Below, in pieces: positions 10,020-19,212 of a stretch of 64,000 nucleotides of DNA. How positions within the stretch are numbered: the first letter of the stretch is position 1; each line of letters starts with the position of its first letter. Position numbers and translations under genes: made by a program. Origin of the DNA: Cherax quadricarinatus (Eukaryota; Arthropoda; Malacostraca; Decapoda; Parastacidae); the NCBI RefSeq assembly GCF_038502225.1, contig NC_091391.1, positions 6,935,420 through 6,999,419 of the forward strand, written 5' to 3'. Below the pieces are notes generated by a model. It saw nothing but the letters and a program-made list of their open reading frames with translations, did not search any database and was not told where the DNA came from.

Positions 10020-11101
10020 TTAACCCTTTGACTGTCGTGGCCATATATATACGTCTTACGAGGTACCGTGTTTGACGTATATATACTCATAAATTCTAGC
10101 GGCTTCAAATCAAGCTGGAGAAAGCTGGTAGGCCCACCTGTGAGAGAATGGGTCTGTGTGGTCAGTGTGCACCATACAAAAAAAAAAATCCTGGAGCACG
10201 CAGTGCATAATGAGAAAAAAAAACTCCGACCGTTTTTTTTTTTAATTAAAATGCCGACTTTGTGGCCTATTTTCATATAGTATTCATGGTTGTATTCTCG
10301 TTTTCTTGGTCTCATTTGATAGAATGGAAAACATATTATAGAAATAGAGGCGATTTTGATTGATTTTACTATAAAAAGAACCTAGAAATGGAGCTCAAAG
10401 TAGGGGAAATGTTTGATTTTTGCCAATGTTCAAAAGTAAACAAATGATGCCATTGTCCAATAAATGTCCAACTAGCCATTCTAATATGCAGTCATGAATG
10501 GGTTGATGTTATTTATACAATTATTACAGTATTGCATTAGTCTGCATAATAGTAAGTCTTCTATTTTTTGTTCGAATAAAAATTCAAAATAGAAAGCAAG
10601 AGTAATATCGGAGGGGCCTGGAGACATGACTGATGAGCAAAGAAAATGTTATCTTAGAGCCAGGAATGTCTGCATTGTTCATTCTGGACCTTATTTTGAA
10701 ATTGTCATATTTTTTAGTTTTTGTGAAATTGGCCAAATTGCAAATTTCTGACCACATTATTAGGTAGTTGAAATTGGTAAATGGGCAGTTTCTTGTACTC
10801 AGTCGATAGAAAAAATGGAGTTCTAAAGAAATAGCTATGAGTTTGGGCGACTGAAACAATGGAATTAGCCAAAAATAGGGCTCAAAGTGGGCGAAATTGC
10901 CGATTTGTAAACAGCGCCGAGGTTGCTAATTTCGCAAGAGCATAATTCCGTCAGTTTTCCATCAAATTTCGTTTTTTGGTGTCATTACAATCGGGAAAAG
11001 ATTCTATCATTTAATAAGAAAAAATAATTTTTTTTTTTTTTTAAATTTTACGACACCAGGAGACACTTCAGGATTGGGGGTTGCGACAGTCAACGGGTTA
11101 A
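10020..11101 (+). mobile_element. 1.08-kb TTAA-flanked miniature element
   Basis: TTAA ends with CCCTTTGACTGTCG / GACAGTCAACGGG. The left subterminal repeats contain ATATATATAC and GTATATATAC 34 bp apart. Same orientation and interior as 3809-4886 ('gagaatgggtctgtgtggtc', 'aaatcctggagcacgcagtg'). It sits between the reverse transcriptase and RNase H parts of a LINE. Confidence 0.85.
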
Positions 11102-11172
11102 AGAAACTTGATGTTACTCACTGTTAGGGGTTACATATATCTAGGGGTGTTTTGTACTCCCCAGCCAGGAGC

Positions 11173-11286
<114 letters not shown>

Positions 11287-11576
11287 ATGTATATATATAC
11301 AGTGGACCCCCGCATACCGATTTTAATCCGTGCAAGAGGGGTCATTGTTATGCGAAATAATCGGTATGTGAATGAATTTTCCCCATAAGAAATAATGGAA
11401 ATCAAATTAATCCGTGCAAGACACCCAAAAGTATGAAAAAAAAAATTTTACCACATGAAATATACATTTTCCCACACACAAAGAGAAGGATACATGCACA
11501 ATAGTAGAGTAGTACATGCACAGTATATATTGTGCATGTACTAGTCTACTAAATGAAGAATAAATGACACTTACCT

Positions 11577-12671
11577 TTATTGAAGATGCAGCAATGACTG
11601 ATGAGACACTGTCCTGGGAGTGCCTTTTCCTCCTGAGTACTGTAGGTCCTGTTTGGCATTTTCTTCCAGAACAGGCCTTATCACACTGTGTATGCCACTA
11701 CGATTCTTAAATCTCTCAAACCAACCTTTGCTGGCTTTAAATTCACCAATATGAGCACTAGTTCCAGGCATTTTTCCCTGTTCACCTGGGTGTTAGTCGA
11801 CTTGTGTGGGTTGCATCCTGGGAGACAAGATTAAGGACCCCAATGGAAATAAGTTAGACAGTCTTCGATGACACTGACTTTTTTGGGTTATCCTGGGTGG
11901 CAAATCCTCTGGGGTTAATTGTTTCTTGGTATTCTCAATAAGCCACACCAACAACGGTGCTACAGCAGCAGCAGCAGCTGACGGTGGTACAGCAGCAACA
12001 GACGATGCTACAGCAGCAGCAGACGATGCTACAGCAGCAGCAGACGATGCTACAGCAGCAGCAGACGGTGGTACAGCAGCAACAGACGATGCTACAGCAG
12101 CAGCAGACGATGCTACAGCAGCAACAGACGATGTTACAGCAGCAGCAGACGATGCTACAGCAGCAGCAGCAGCTGACGGTGGTACAGCAGCAACAGACGA
12201 TGCTACAGCAGCAGCAGACGATGCTACAGCAGCAACAGACGATGTTACAGCAGCAGCAGACGATGCTACAGCAGCAGCAGCAGCTGACGGTGGTACAGCA
12301 GCAACAGACGATGCTACAGCAGCAACAGACGATGTTACAGCAGCAGCAGACGATGTTACAGCAGCAGCAGACGATGCTACAGCAGCAGCAGCAGCTGACG
12401 GTGGTACAGCAGCAACAGACGACGCTACAGCAGCAACAGACGATGTTACAGCAGCAGCAGACGATGCTACAGCAGCAGCAGCAGCTGACAGTGCAGCAGC
12501 AGCTGTACCACCAATAGTAGCGATGGTTGATTGGGGTTTATTATACAACCTGGCCAGCTCGGAGACACGCACTCCACTTTCATACTTATCAATGATCTTT
12601 TTCTTCATCTCTATTGTAATTCTCACCCTTATTGCTGTAGGGTTGGCACTAGAAGCTTTCTTGGGGCCCAT
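11577..12671 (-). pseudogene. Tigger transposase remnant, N-terminal part with alanine-rich expansion
   Basis: Starts MGPKKASSANP at 12671, followed by a CENP-B/psq-type helix-turn-helix ('KYESGVRVSELARLYNKPQS'). After ATIGG the frame runs into about 170 residues of A/S/V repeats encoded by the triplet array, then 'LLVWLIENTKKQ'. A stop-containing SINE piece follows. It resumes at 'MPGTSAHIGEFKASKGW' (11771) and ends after 'GGKGTPRT'. In the fuller copy at 19.5-21.0 kb the same junction contains no expansion. Confidence 0.8.
11940..12500. repeat. CAG-type minisatellite with higher-order units
   Basis: Built from CAGCAGCAGACGATGCTA-type 18-bp and related blocks. Longer blocks beginning 'cagctgacggtggtacagca' recur at about 11978, 12173, 12284, 12395 and 12485, giving a 111-bp higher-order period in the middle. 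Plus-strand frames read poly-Gln or Thr-Ala-Asp repeats, minus-strand frames poly-Ala/Ser. Confidence 0.95.
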
Positions 12672-12949
12672 GGTCACTTATTTTCCAGAAAAAGCACCGA
12701 AAACACTGTAATAATACGAAATATTCCGATTGTATGCTTGGATGTTACCGCGGAGGCTGGCTGGTAAACAATGCCACCGGCGGAACATGTGAGCGTGGCT
12801 CAGGCCGCACATTGGACGCGTCTCGGACGAAAATCGGTGAGCGGGTTTTTAAGCGGTATGTGAGGCAAAATTTTTGCGATTAAAGCAAGCGGTATGCGGA
12901 TTAATCGCTATGTGATGCCATCGGTATGCGGGGGTCCACTGTATATATA

Positions 12950-13152
12950 CAGTGGACCCCCGGTTAACGATATTTTTTCACTCCAGAAGTATGTTCAGGT
13001 GCCAGTACTGACTGAATTTGTTCCCATAAGGAATATTGTGAAGTAGATTAGTCCATTTCAGACCCCCAAACATACACGTACAAACGCACTTACATAAATA
13101 CACTTACATAATTGGTCGCATTCGGAGGTGATCGTTATGCGGGGGTCCACTG
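12950..13152 (+). mobile_element. 203-bp Tigger-type miniature element
   Basis: Ends CAGTGGACCCCCGGTTAACG and, reversed, CAGTGGACCCCCGCATAACG, flanked by TA. It lies only 8 bp from the end of derivative A. Three more copies of exactly the same length lie at 15978, 56141 and 63558. Confidence 0.92.
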
Positions 13153-13429
13153 TATATATACACACACACATACATTCATTATAGTTATTTGCTTCCATGA
13201 CCTTTACAAACTTCATATGTACGGAATAATTGTAGCGATTAGTTAGATGAATCCACTTAATCATCACTCCCATTTGTTGTTGCCGTTTAGTCCTCACCTG
13301 TGGACTCTAGCAGTCTCTTTTAATTTCTCTCTTACATTTGATCCCCCCCATATCATAAACTTTCTCTCCCTTTTCAGGAAGCTCCAGCAATTCATGTTTG
13401 TCCATGCTTCCTTCCATTCTTGAAGACCA
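13153..13429. other. No recognised feature
   Basis: A short AC/AT run, then unassigned sequence. Confidence 0.4.
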
Positions 13430-13930
13430 ATATGTTTGCTACAAATTTATGCCCATTCTTTGTAGAACACTTTCAATCGTTTCCTCTTGCTGTGGTGGTG
13501 TACACCAATGGGTCCAAATTCTGAGGTGGAGTAGAGTTCTTGGTTGCCTTCCCAAACAGTGTAATCAAAGGACATTTGCCAGTCAGCCAGCATTTTCACT
13601 ACGGAGTTGTTTGCAATACTTACTGCAGTCAAAGATTTATTTCCACATGATAGTGTTTGTACAGAAATGGGTGACATTTAGTTGTGCATGCAGAAAACAC
13701 ATTTCAACCATGTCCACCTCATAATTCATTGTTGTTTTAGACTATTAAAAGCTGTCTGGTAATATAACTCCCCACTTCCCATTGTACATGTACTTAGCAC
13801 ACTACAGTGATCATATTGAATTTCCAGCAGACAAAGTAGTAGTATTTCACATTGTCCCTGGACATGGTGACATTAAGGGCAGTGAACATGCAGACTTGTC
13901 CTCCTGTCCTGATATTCACGACCTACCAGT
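13430..13930 (+). pseudogene. RNase H domain remnant of an I-type LINE
   Basis: The plus strand reads 'FPLAVVVYTNGSKF' (RNase H opening YTDGSK, with the catalytic D changed to N), then 'GGVEFLVAFPNSVIKGHLPV'. Further on, 'VVFHIVPGHGDIKGSEHADL' matches the closing block W-P-H-GI-GNE-AD. Stop codons and frame changes separate the pieces. LINEs with RNase H include the I and Nimb groups, so this is likely the 3' half of the element seen at 9470-9910. Confidence 0.7.
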
Positions 13931-13934
13931 CTCC

Positions 13935-13970
<36 letters not shown>

Positions 13971-14327
13971 CATGTTCCAACCTTACCAGACATTCACTAA
14001 CCCGTTATCCATGTCTGTGCTGTATAATCCATGTGGGTTTGGCACTCGTGTATTAAAATAATTTAACGGCCCAGTACTCTGTGTTTACTAAGAACTTTTT
14101 TGGTCATTCTTTGGGTTTTTCTTTCCACCTCTTTATCACGTGGTAATTCCTGTGATACAGGTGTCTGTCTCGCCTTCCTTTCCTAAAACTCCTCTACTCT
14201 GATCTGTTCTCTCCTGACGCTTTCCAAGCTCAGTCTGATGCTGTTGCTCTATATTGTGCACTGATGATTCCCAGTCATTTGCTAGTGTAAGGTGTGTAGC
14301 TGTCTTTGCTTACATTGGAGAACAAAA
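13931..14327. other. T-run and unassigned sequence
   Basis: A 30-base T-run near 13937, then 'ctgtataatccatgtgggtt' which may be the 3' end of the I-type LINE. Nothing else can be assigned. Confidence 0.35.
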
Positions 14328-14400
14328 AGGCACAATACCATGACTGGAACAATACACAAATAACCCGCACTTAAAAAGAAACTTACGGCGACGTGTTTTT
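14328..14400 (-). mobile_element. Penelope-like terminal fragment
   Basis: 'cacaataccatgactggaac' then 'aatacacaaataacccgcac' and 'gaaacttacggcgacg' match the terminal repeat of the insertion at 36256-37168, ending in a T-run. Confidence 0.6.
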
Positions 14401-14619
14401 TTTTTTTTTTTCATGAACTAGGTGCATTTCAGAATTTTCCTGCTGTCTTGTCATTTCTATTTTTTATTGGCTTTGTTGTATCATAAAAATGGCAATTTCC
14501 TGCTAGTTTTCCTGGCCACTGCAGTGTTCCTGAACATGAACTTATTGGTGTTCCTCCTCACATTCTGTATTTTCTGGTCCTTGTCCATGACTTAAATAGG
14601 ATATGAGTGGCATTATGAT
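14401..14619. other. No recognised feature
   Basis: T-run followed by unassigned sequence. Confidence 0.35.
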
Positions 14620-14716
14620 CTGCAAATGTTTTGTTAGTGGGATGGATTGTAAAGGACCTGCCTAGTATGGGCCAACAGGCCTGCTGCAATGATCCTCCTT
14701 TCTTATGTTCTTACCA
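14620..14716 (+). mobile_element. LINE B (CR1-like) 3' tail
   Basis: 'ttagtgggatggattgtaaa', 'ggacctgcctagtatgggcc' and the terminus 'cctttcttatgttctta' are the same as the last 95 bp of the LINE B copy at 28890-28981. CR1 elements characteristically end in short octamer-like repeats rather than poly(A), and TTCTTATG resembles that. Confidence 0.75.
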
Positions 14717-15977
14717 TGAAGCTGCACTTGTGCCTCTTGCCACACACTTTATTATTGATAGTGGAAGATTGTTGTCTCACTCCTATGTACCGGCCATGCC
14801 AAGCTCGCCCATGATTTTCTTATAAGAAGGCACCCTACAAGGATTGCCACCTCGTGCTGACCACTTGGTATATTCCGATAACTGGCTCTGTTTATCGGAT
14901 AGCGTGTAGACTTTATTTTCAGCCTTTTTCAATGCCCTGCTTTGTTTTCTGACTACTGGCCTTTATGAAAGAATTATCTTTGGTATGCAAGTGTCATTTA
15001 AGACTTTATGAGCAGTGAAGAAGTCAGTTGTAGATAGGGATTTTATTAAGAGATTTTACTTGTAGACAGATTTCTTGAGTCACTGCTGAAGCGCACTCTC
15101 TACAGGTGAAACTCCTCTGATTTTACTATCTCTACCATTATCTTTCTTCACCACATGTTGACTTAGTGCCATTTTTATCTCTTATCAGTAGTTATATAAC
15201 ATTTTGTCTCAGTTATATATAACATTTTCTCTCCTTATCAGTAGTTATGTATTTAATCTTTGAGCATTACATTCTCATACATTTTTTGCCTTGTCCTTTA
15301 ATTACTACATGTTTCCTACTCTTCCTTCCAGTTTTCTTTTTATTTCCACCATCTGTACTGTGCAACGCTGATAGCCCTCCTGGGTTTAGCATGTTTTACG
15401 ATTACCATTACTGTATTATTATGCAGGTGACTTAAGTGACAAGTTGCGGGGTTGTTGGAGGTTTGGTAAGCAAGAGACGGCAGTTTGTCAAACGTGCTCG
15501 AGCTGACCGACGGCACCAGCCTGACTAGCATTGATATGTGTATTAGTGGAAAGCTCTTGTGACTCAGTGATCCTGCATCTTTGAGGGGCCCTGGAAGGTG
15601 CACAGGTGGGGAGAAGGGAAATAGACGGGACATACAGGGAGGCGGTAAAAGTTGAACAGTGAAACAAAGATGAGACATAGAGAGAGGCAGTAAGAGTTGA
15701 AACAGTGAACCAGAAGGAATTGACATGTTATAGAGCTGGCAATCACTGGTCAACAAAAAGCAGTGAAAGTACCACTTGAAAGTTCAGTACCCCAGGGCAT
15801 TGCCTCAGATGAGCACTATTCAAGTGCGCAAAGTACAGACGATTCTCAACTTCTGATATTTCAACTTTACAATGGTGTAAAAGCAACTACTCTGGAGATG
15901 AAACTTTAGATAATTACCCAGCATGAAGGTGGCAAGTCTGTAACTTGTCTTAATTTATTTACTTCTCTATACTAGTA
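14717..15977. other. Mostly unassigned; a LINE D tail at about 15335-15425
   Basis: 'gctgatagccctcctgggtt' followed by 'tagcatgttttacgatta' and ATT-rich tail resembles the LINE D end. A segment with 'cagtagttat' and 'aacattttgtctc' near 15185-15245 is duplicated. No host exon could be supported. Confidence 0.4.
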
Positions 15978-16180
15978 CAGTGAACCCCCGCATAACGATC
16001 ACCTCCGAATGCGACCAATTATGTAAGTGTATTTATGTAAGTGCGTTTGTACGTGTATGTTTGGGGGTCTGAAATGGACTAATCTACTTCACAATATTCC
16101 TTATGGGAATAAATTCGGTCAGTACTGGCACCTGAACATACTTATGGAGTGAAAAAATATCGTTAACCGGGGGTCCACTG
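15978..16180 (-). mobile_element. 203-bp Tigger-type miniature element
   Basis: Reverse-oriented copy of the 12950 element, flanked by TA. Confidence 0.92.
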
Positions 16181-16505
16181 TATTTAGTTAAAATAATTAT
16201 TTGTTCATTTACTTATTTAGTGACAGTAGTTATTTAAGTGGACCCCCACATACCATTGGCATCACATAACGTTAAATCTGCATAGCGATACATTTTATCA
16301 CTAAAATTTTGCCTCGCATAGCGCTAAAAAACTCGCTCAACGCTATTCGTCCGAGACGCGTCTATGTGAGGCCTGAGCCAGCCTCACATGTTCCGCCGGT
16401 GGCATTGTTTACAAGCCAGCCTCCACGGTAACATCCAAGCATACAATCGGAACATTTCGTATTATTACAGCGTTTTTGGTGATTTTATCTGCAAAATAAG
16501 TGACC

Positions 16506-17130
16506 ATGGGCCCCAAGAAAGCTTCTAGTGCCAACCCTGTGGTAAAAAGGGCGAGAAATATTATCAAAATACTGTGGTACCATGGTCAACTGCTGATGGT
16601 GCTGCTGCTGTAGCACCGTCAGCTGCTGCTGCTGCTGTAGTACCGTCTGCTGCTGCTGTAGCACCATCTGCTGCTGCTGTAGCACCATCAGCTGCTGCTG
16701 TAGCACCATCAGCTGCTGCTGCTGCTGTAGCACCATTGTTAGTGTGGCTTATTGAGAATACCAAGAAACAATTAACCCCAGAGGGTTAGCCACCCAGGAT
16801 AACCCAAAAAAGTCAGTGTCATCAAAGACTGTCTAACTTATTTCCATTGGGGTCCTTAATCTTGTCTCCCAGGATGCAACCCACACCAGTCGACTAACAC
16901 CCAGGTGAACAGGGAAAAATGCCTGGAACTAGTGCTCATATTGGTGAATTTAAAGCCAGCAAAGGTTGGTTTGAGAGATTTAAGAATCGTAGTGGCATAC
17001 ACAGTGTGATAAGGCCTGTTCTGGAAGAAAATGCCAAACAGGACCTACAGTACTCAGGAGGAAAAGGCACTCCCAGGACACAGTGTCTCATCAGTCATTG
17101 CTGCATCTTCAATAAAGGTAAGTGTCATTT
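16506..17130 (+). pseudogene. Tigger transposase remnant in derivative B
   Basis: ATGGGCCCCAAGAAAGC at 16506 starts the transposase but the helix-turn-helix region is deleted after about 10 codons. An Ala/Pro/Ser-encoding triplet repeat follows, then 'LLVWLIENTKKQLTPEG' and a stop inside the SINE piece. 'MPGTSAHIGEFKASKGWFER' restarts at 16919. A fused segment equals the GLFWKKMP region in another frame, showing a deletion that removed the first catalytic aspartate. Confidence 0.75.
16600..16735. repeat. GCT-type triplet minisatellite
   Basis: 18- to 24-bp blocks such as 'gctgctgctgtagcaccatc', about 6 blocks. It is at the same place in the transposase as the longer array at 11940-12500. Confidence 0.93.
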
Positions 17131-17238
17131 ATTCTTCATTTAGTAGAGTAGTACATGCACAATATATATTGTGCATGTACTACTCTACTATTGTGCATGT
17201 ATCCTTCTCTTTGTGTGTAGGAAAATGTATATTTCATG

Positions 17239-17408
17239 ACTCACGAAATCATAATGACACGATTGCAAACAAACCATACCCCGGCCGGGATTGAACCTGC
17301 GGTCAGAGAGTCTCAAAACTCCAGACCGTCGCGTTAGCCACTAGACCAGCTAGTCTGGAGTTTTGAGACTCTCTGACCGTGGGTTCAATCCCGGCTGGGG
17401 TATGATTT
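17239..17408. mobile_element. tRNA-derived SINE as an inverted dimer with 14-bp target duplication
   Basis: The minus strand reads a tRNA-like head ('ggtctagtggctaacgcgac', B box 'ggttcaatccc'). The plus strand reads a second head with 'ggttcaatcccggctggggt'. The two share 'ctggagttttgagactctct'. The whole is bounded by ATGTATATTTCATG at 17225-17238 and 17409-17422. Target duplication of this length is typical of LINE-driven insertion. Confidence 0.8.
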
Positions 17409-17576
17409 ATGTATATTTCATGTGGTAAAATTTTTTTTTTCATACTTTTGGGTGTCTTGCACGGATTAATTTGATTTCCATTATTTCTTATGGGGAAAAT
17501 TCATTCGCATAACAATAATTTCGCATAACAATGAGCTCTCAGGAACGGATTAATATCGTTATGCGGGGGTCCACTG

Positions 17577-18074
17577 TACTTATTTATCATATATTTGGCT
17601 TAGGGTATCTTCAACTTATGATGGGTGTGTTGGAACATAACCCATAGTAAGTCGAGGAGCACCAGTAATAAATCAGTCGAACAGTCTTCAAAGATTTGTT
17701 AAATTATACCATAAATTAAGGAGAGATCCTAGACTTCACCTGACGAAAGCAGACAAAGCAGATGCGATAATTATTATGGACAAGGTAGATTATAGGGGGA
17801 AAATGAACATGTTATCAGAAGACTGGGGAACCTACGTGCCTCTTAAAGCAGCCGAGATGAGCAGCAACACATGACAGTCCTTGTGAAGGATCTCAGGTTT
17901 AACATTGAGGAAGACAGCAGCAGAGCAGTATAATAGACAACATTGACAAAATGATTTTTTTTTTTTTTTTTTTTATTCAGGAAGATGGTGAAGTTGGATT
18001 AGAGATGTACAGTACCTGGTGTTAGCATGGGTTGGTTGTATGCTGGTGTGAGGCATGTGTTGACACTGCCCTTC
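17577..18074. other. No recognised feature
   Basis: 'ttatttatcatatatttggc' onward is unassigned. It contains a T-run near 17957. Confidence 0.4.
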
Positions 18075-18200
18075 ACTGTCACGAAATTATAATACATGTA
18101 CAACTGCAGACAAACTACCGTATGGGTGAGGTTTGAACCTATGATCTGGAGTTTTAGGACTTGCTCGCCATGGGTACAAACTCCGCCCATTCCGTGGTTA
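18075..18200. mobile_element. Decayed tRNA-SINE inverted dimer
   Basis: Minus strand 'ataggttcaaacctcaccca' and plus strand 'catgggtacaaactccgccc' are mutated B-box regions facing each other, with 'atctggagttttaggact' between. The same arrangement as 17239-17408. Confidence 0.5.
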
Positions 18201-18354
18201 TGTGCTGAGCTGTAAGGAAAAAATGCATTCTTACCTCAACACAGTATGCTAATAATTATGAACTGTTAAAATTTTTCTTAATGAACTTTTGAGTGTTCTT
18301 TGTTAAATAAATTGTGACTGTGTAGCGATGTGTTTCATCAACCTTCATTGCGTG

Positions 18355-18480
18355 CATTTGTGTGTGCACTTGCTGTTGCTGCTAGTGGCTGTGGGCCACC
18401 AGCAGCAACAGCCTGGTTGACCAGGCTAGCACCAGACAAACCTGATCCATGGCCAGGCTCTGGGAGTAAAAAGACTCTCA
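18355..18480 (+). mobile_element. LINE C (CR1-like) 3' fragment
   Basis: 'agcaacagcctggttgacca' and 'gatccatggccaggctctgg' then 'gagtaaaaagactctcacaa' are the terminal region also seen near 35.65 and 22.3 kb. Confidence 0.65.
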
Positions 18481-18489
18481 CAACTCATC

Positions 18490-18592
18490 GAAGATACAAG
18501 TCGTTCATCTTCCTTGGATCGAACCTGATTGTCTCCCATTTCCCCATTCCCCCATTCCTTGTGACCCTTTTGGGTTTACCATGTCTCCCTAC
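18490..18592 (+). mobile_element. LINE D 3'-end fragment
   Basis: 'tcttccttggatcgaacctg' to 'gacccttttgggtttacc' parallels 35070-35150. It directly abuts the LINE C tail. Confidence 0.55.
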
Positions 18593-18668
18593 ATGCGAGT
18601 GAGTCGCAAACTCCAGGCCAGTGCATGAGCCACTGGGCCAGTTGGCTACAGTAAGATTCATCTAACTA

Positions 18669-18844
18669 CAGTGGTATCACGAGTTTCGAACAGCTCCCAA
18701 CTCAAACAATTTTGTAAGCGTATTTTTTCGGGGTCTGAAACGGACTAATCTAATTAACATTATTCCTTATGGGAACAAATTCGTTCAGTATCGGCACTAA
18801 CGGTCTTCTGGAACAAATTAAATTCGTAACTTGATGTCCCACTG
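18669..18844 (+). mobile_element. Tigger-type miniature element, divergent
   Basis: Ends CAGTGGTATCACGAG and reverse CAGTGGGACATCAAG flanked by TA, with the shared interior 'gtctgaaacggactaatcta' and 'ccttatgggaacaaattcg'. Confidence 0.75.
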
Positions 18845-19030
18845 TAGTTATAGTTCTGTACACCATAGGGAGGTTAGCATGGGCCCCACTGTTACCATAG
18901 ATGCCGTGGGTACTTACCATGGGTTCAGATCTCACCTGTTCCATGGTTTTTTGTAGCCGTGTTTTATGATTTTACAAACCCTTTACATTCTACAGTTGAT
19001 AAAGCATGTTCAGAAGATGGAGACTATCTA
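18845..19030. other. Possible SINE fragment
   Basis: 'ccatgggttcagatctcacc' near 18915 resembles the tRNA-SINE B-box region. Otherwise unassigned. Confidence 0.35.
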
Positions 19031-19033
19031 GAA

Positions 19034-19124
19034 GTATACAACCAGATGATTCCAAAGCTGGAGTATACAACCAGATGGTCCCAAAGCTGGAGTATACAAC
19101 CAGATGGTTCCAAAGCTGGAGTAA
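19034..19124. repeat. 29-bp tandem repeat, 3 copies
   Basis: Unit 'gtatacaaccagatgattcc' plus 'aaagctgga', three near-identical copies. Confidence 0.93.
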
Positions 19125-19212
19125 TAGACAGGGCATATAAGGCAACAAACAGACTTCCAATTTTAAGGATTTCAGATAAGGGGACTTAACCCTTAAATGG
19201 TCCAAACGTATA

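Larger units (their letters stand above)
11300..12941 (-). mobile_element. Tigger-like derivative A with CAG-type expansion
   Basis: Inverted ends CAGTGGACCCCCGCATACCG (left) and the same on the right, flanked by TA, as in Tc1/mariner/pogo elements. Inside on the minus strand are the N-terminal DNA-binding part of a transposase, a huge CAG-type repeat, a piece of SINE (about 11770-11900), a short 'EFKASKGWFERFKNRSG' part and the left end. Most of the DDE domain is deleted, so it is non-autonomous. The same deletion and the same SINE piece are found in the 16237 copy. Confidence 0.85.
16237..17576 (+). mobile_element. Tigger-like derivative B
   Basis: Left end AGTGGACCCCCACATACC (first C lost) and right end GCGGGGGTCCACTG followed by TA. 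Same internal structure as derivative A on the opposite strand: N-terminal transposase, triplet expansion, SINE piece, 'EFKASKGWFERFKNRSG' and terminal segment. An independent SINE insertion with target duplication lies at 17225-17422. Confidence 0.83.

Noticed and set aside
11793..12711. Poly-Gln, poly-Ala and Thr-Ala-Asp proteins
   Set aside because: All are frames of the CAG-type array inside a dead Tigger copy. Only the transposase ends are meaningful.
17239..17408. Functional tRNA gene
   Set aside because: The A and B boxes are present, but the arrangement as an inverted dimer within a target duplication and the lack of a clean cloverleaf point to a SINE.
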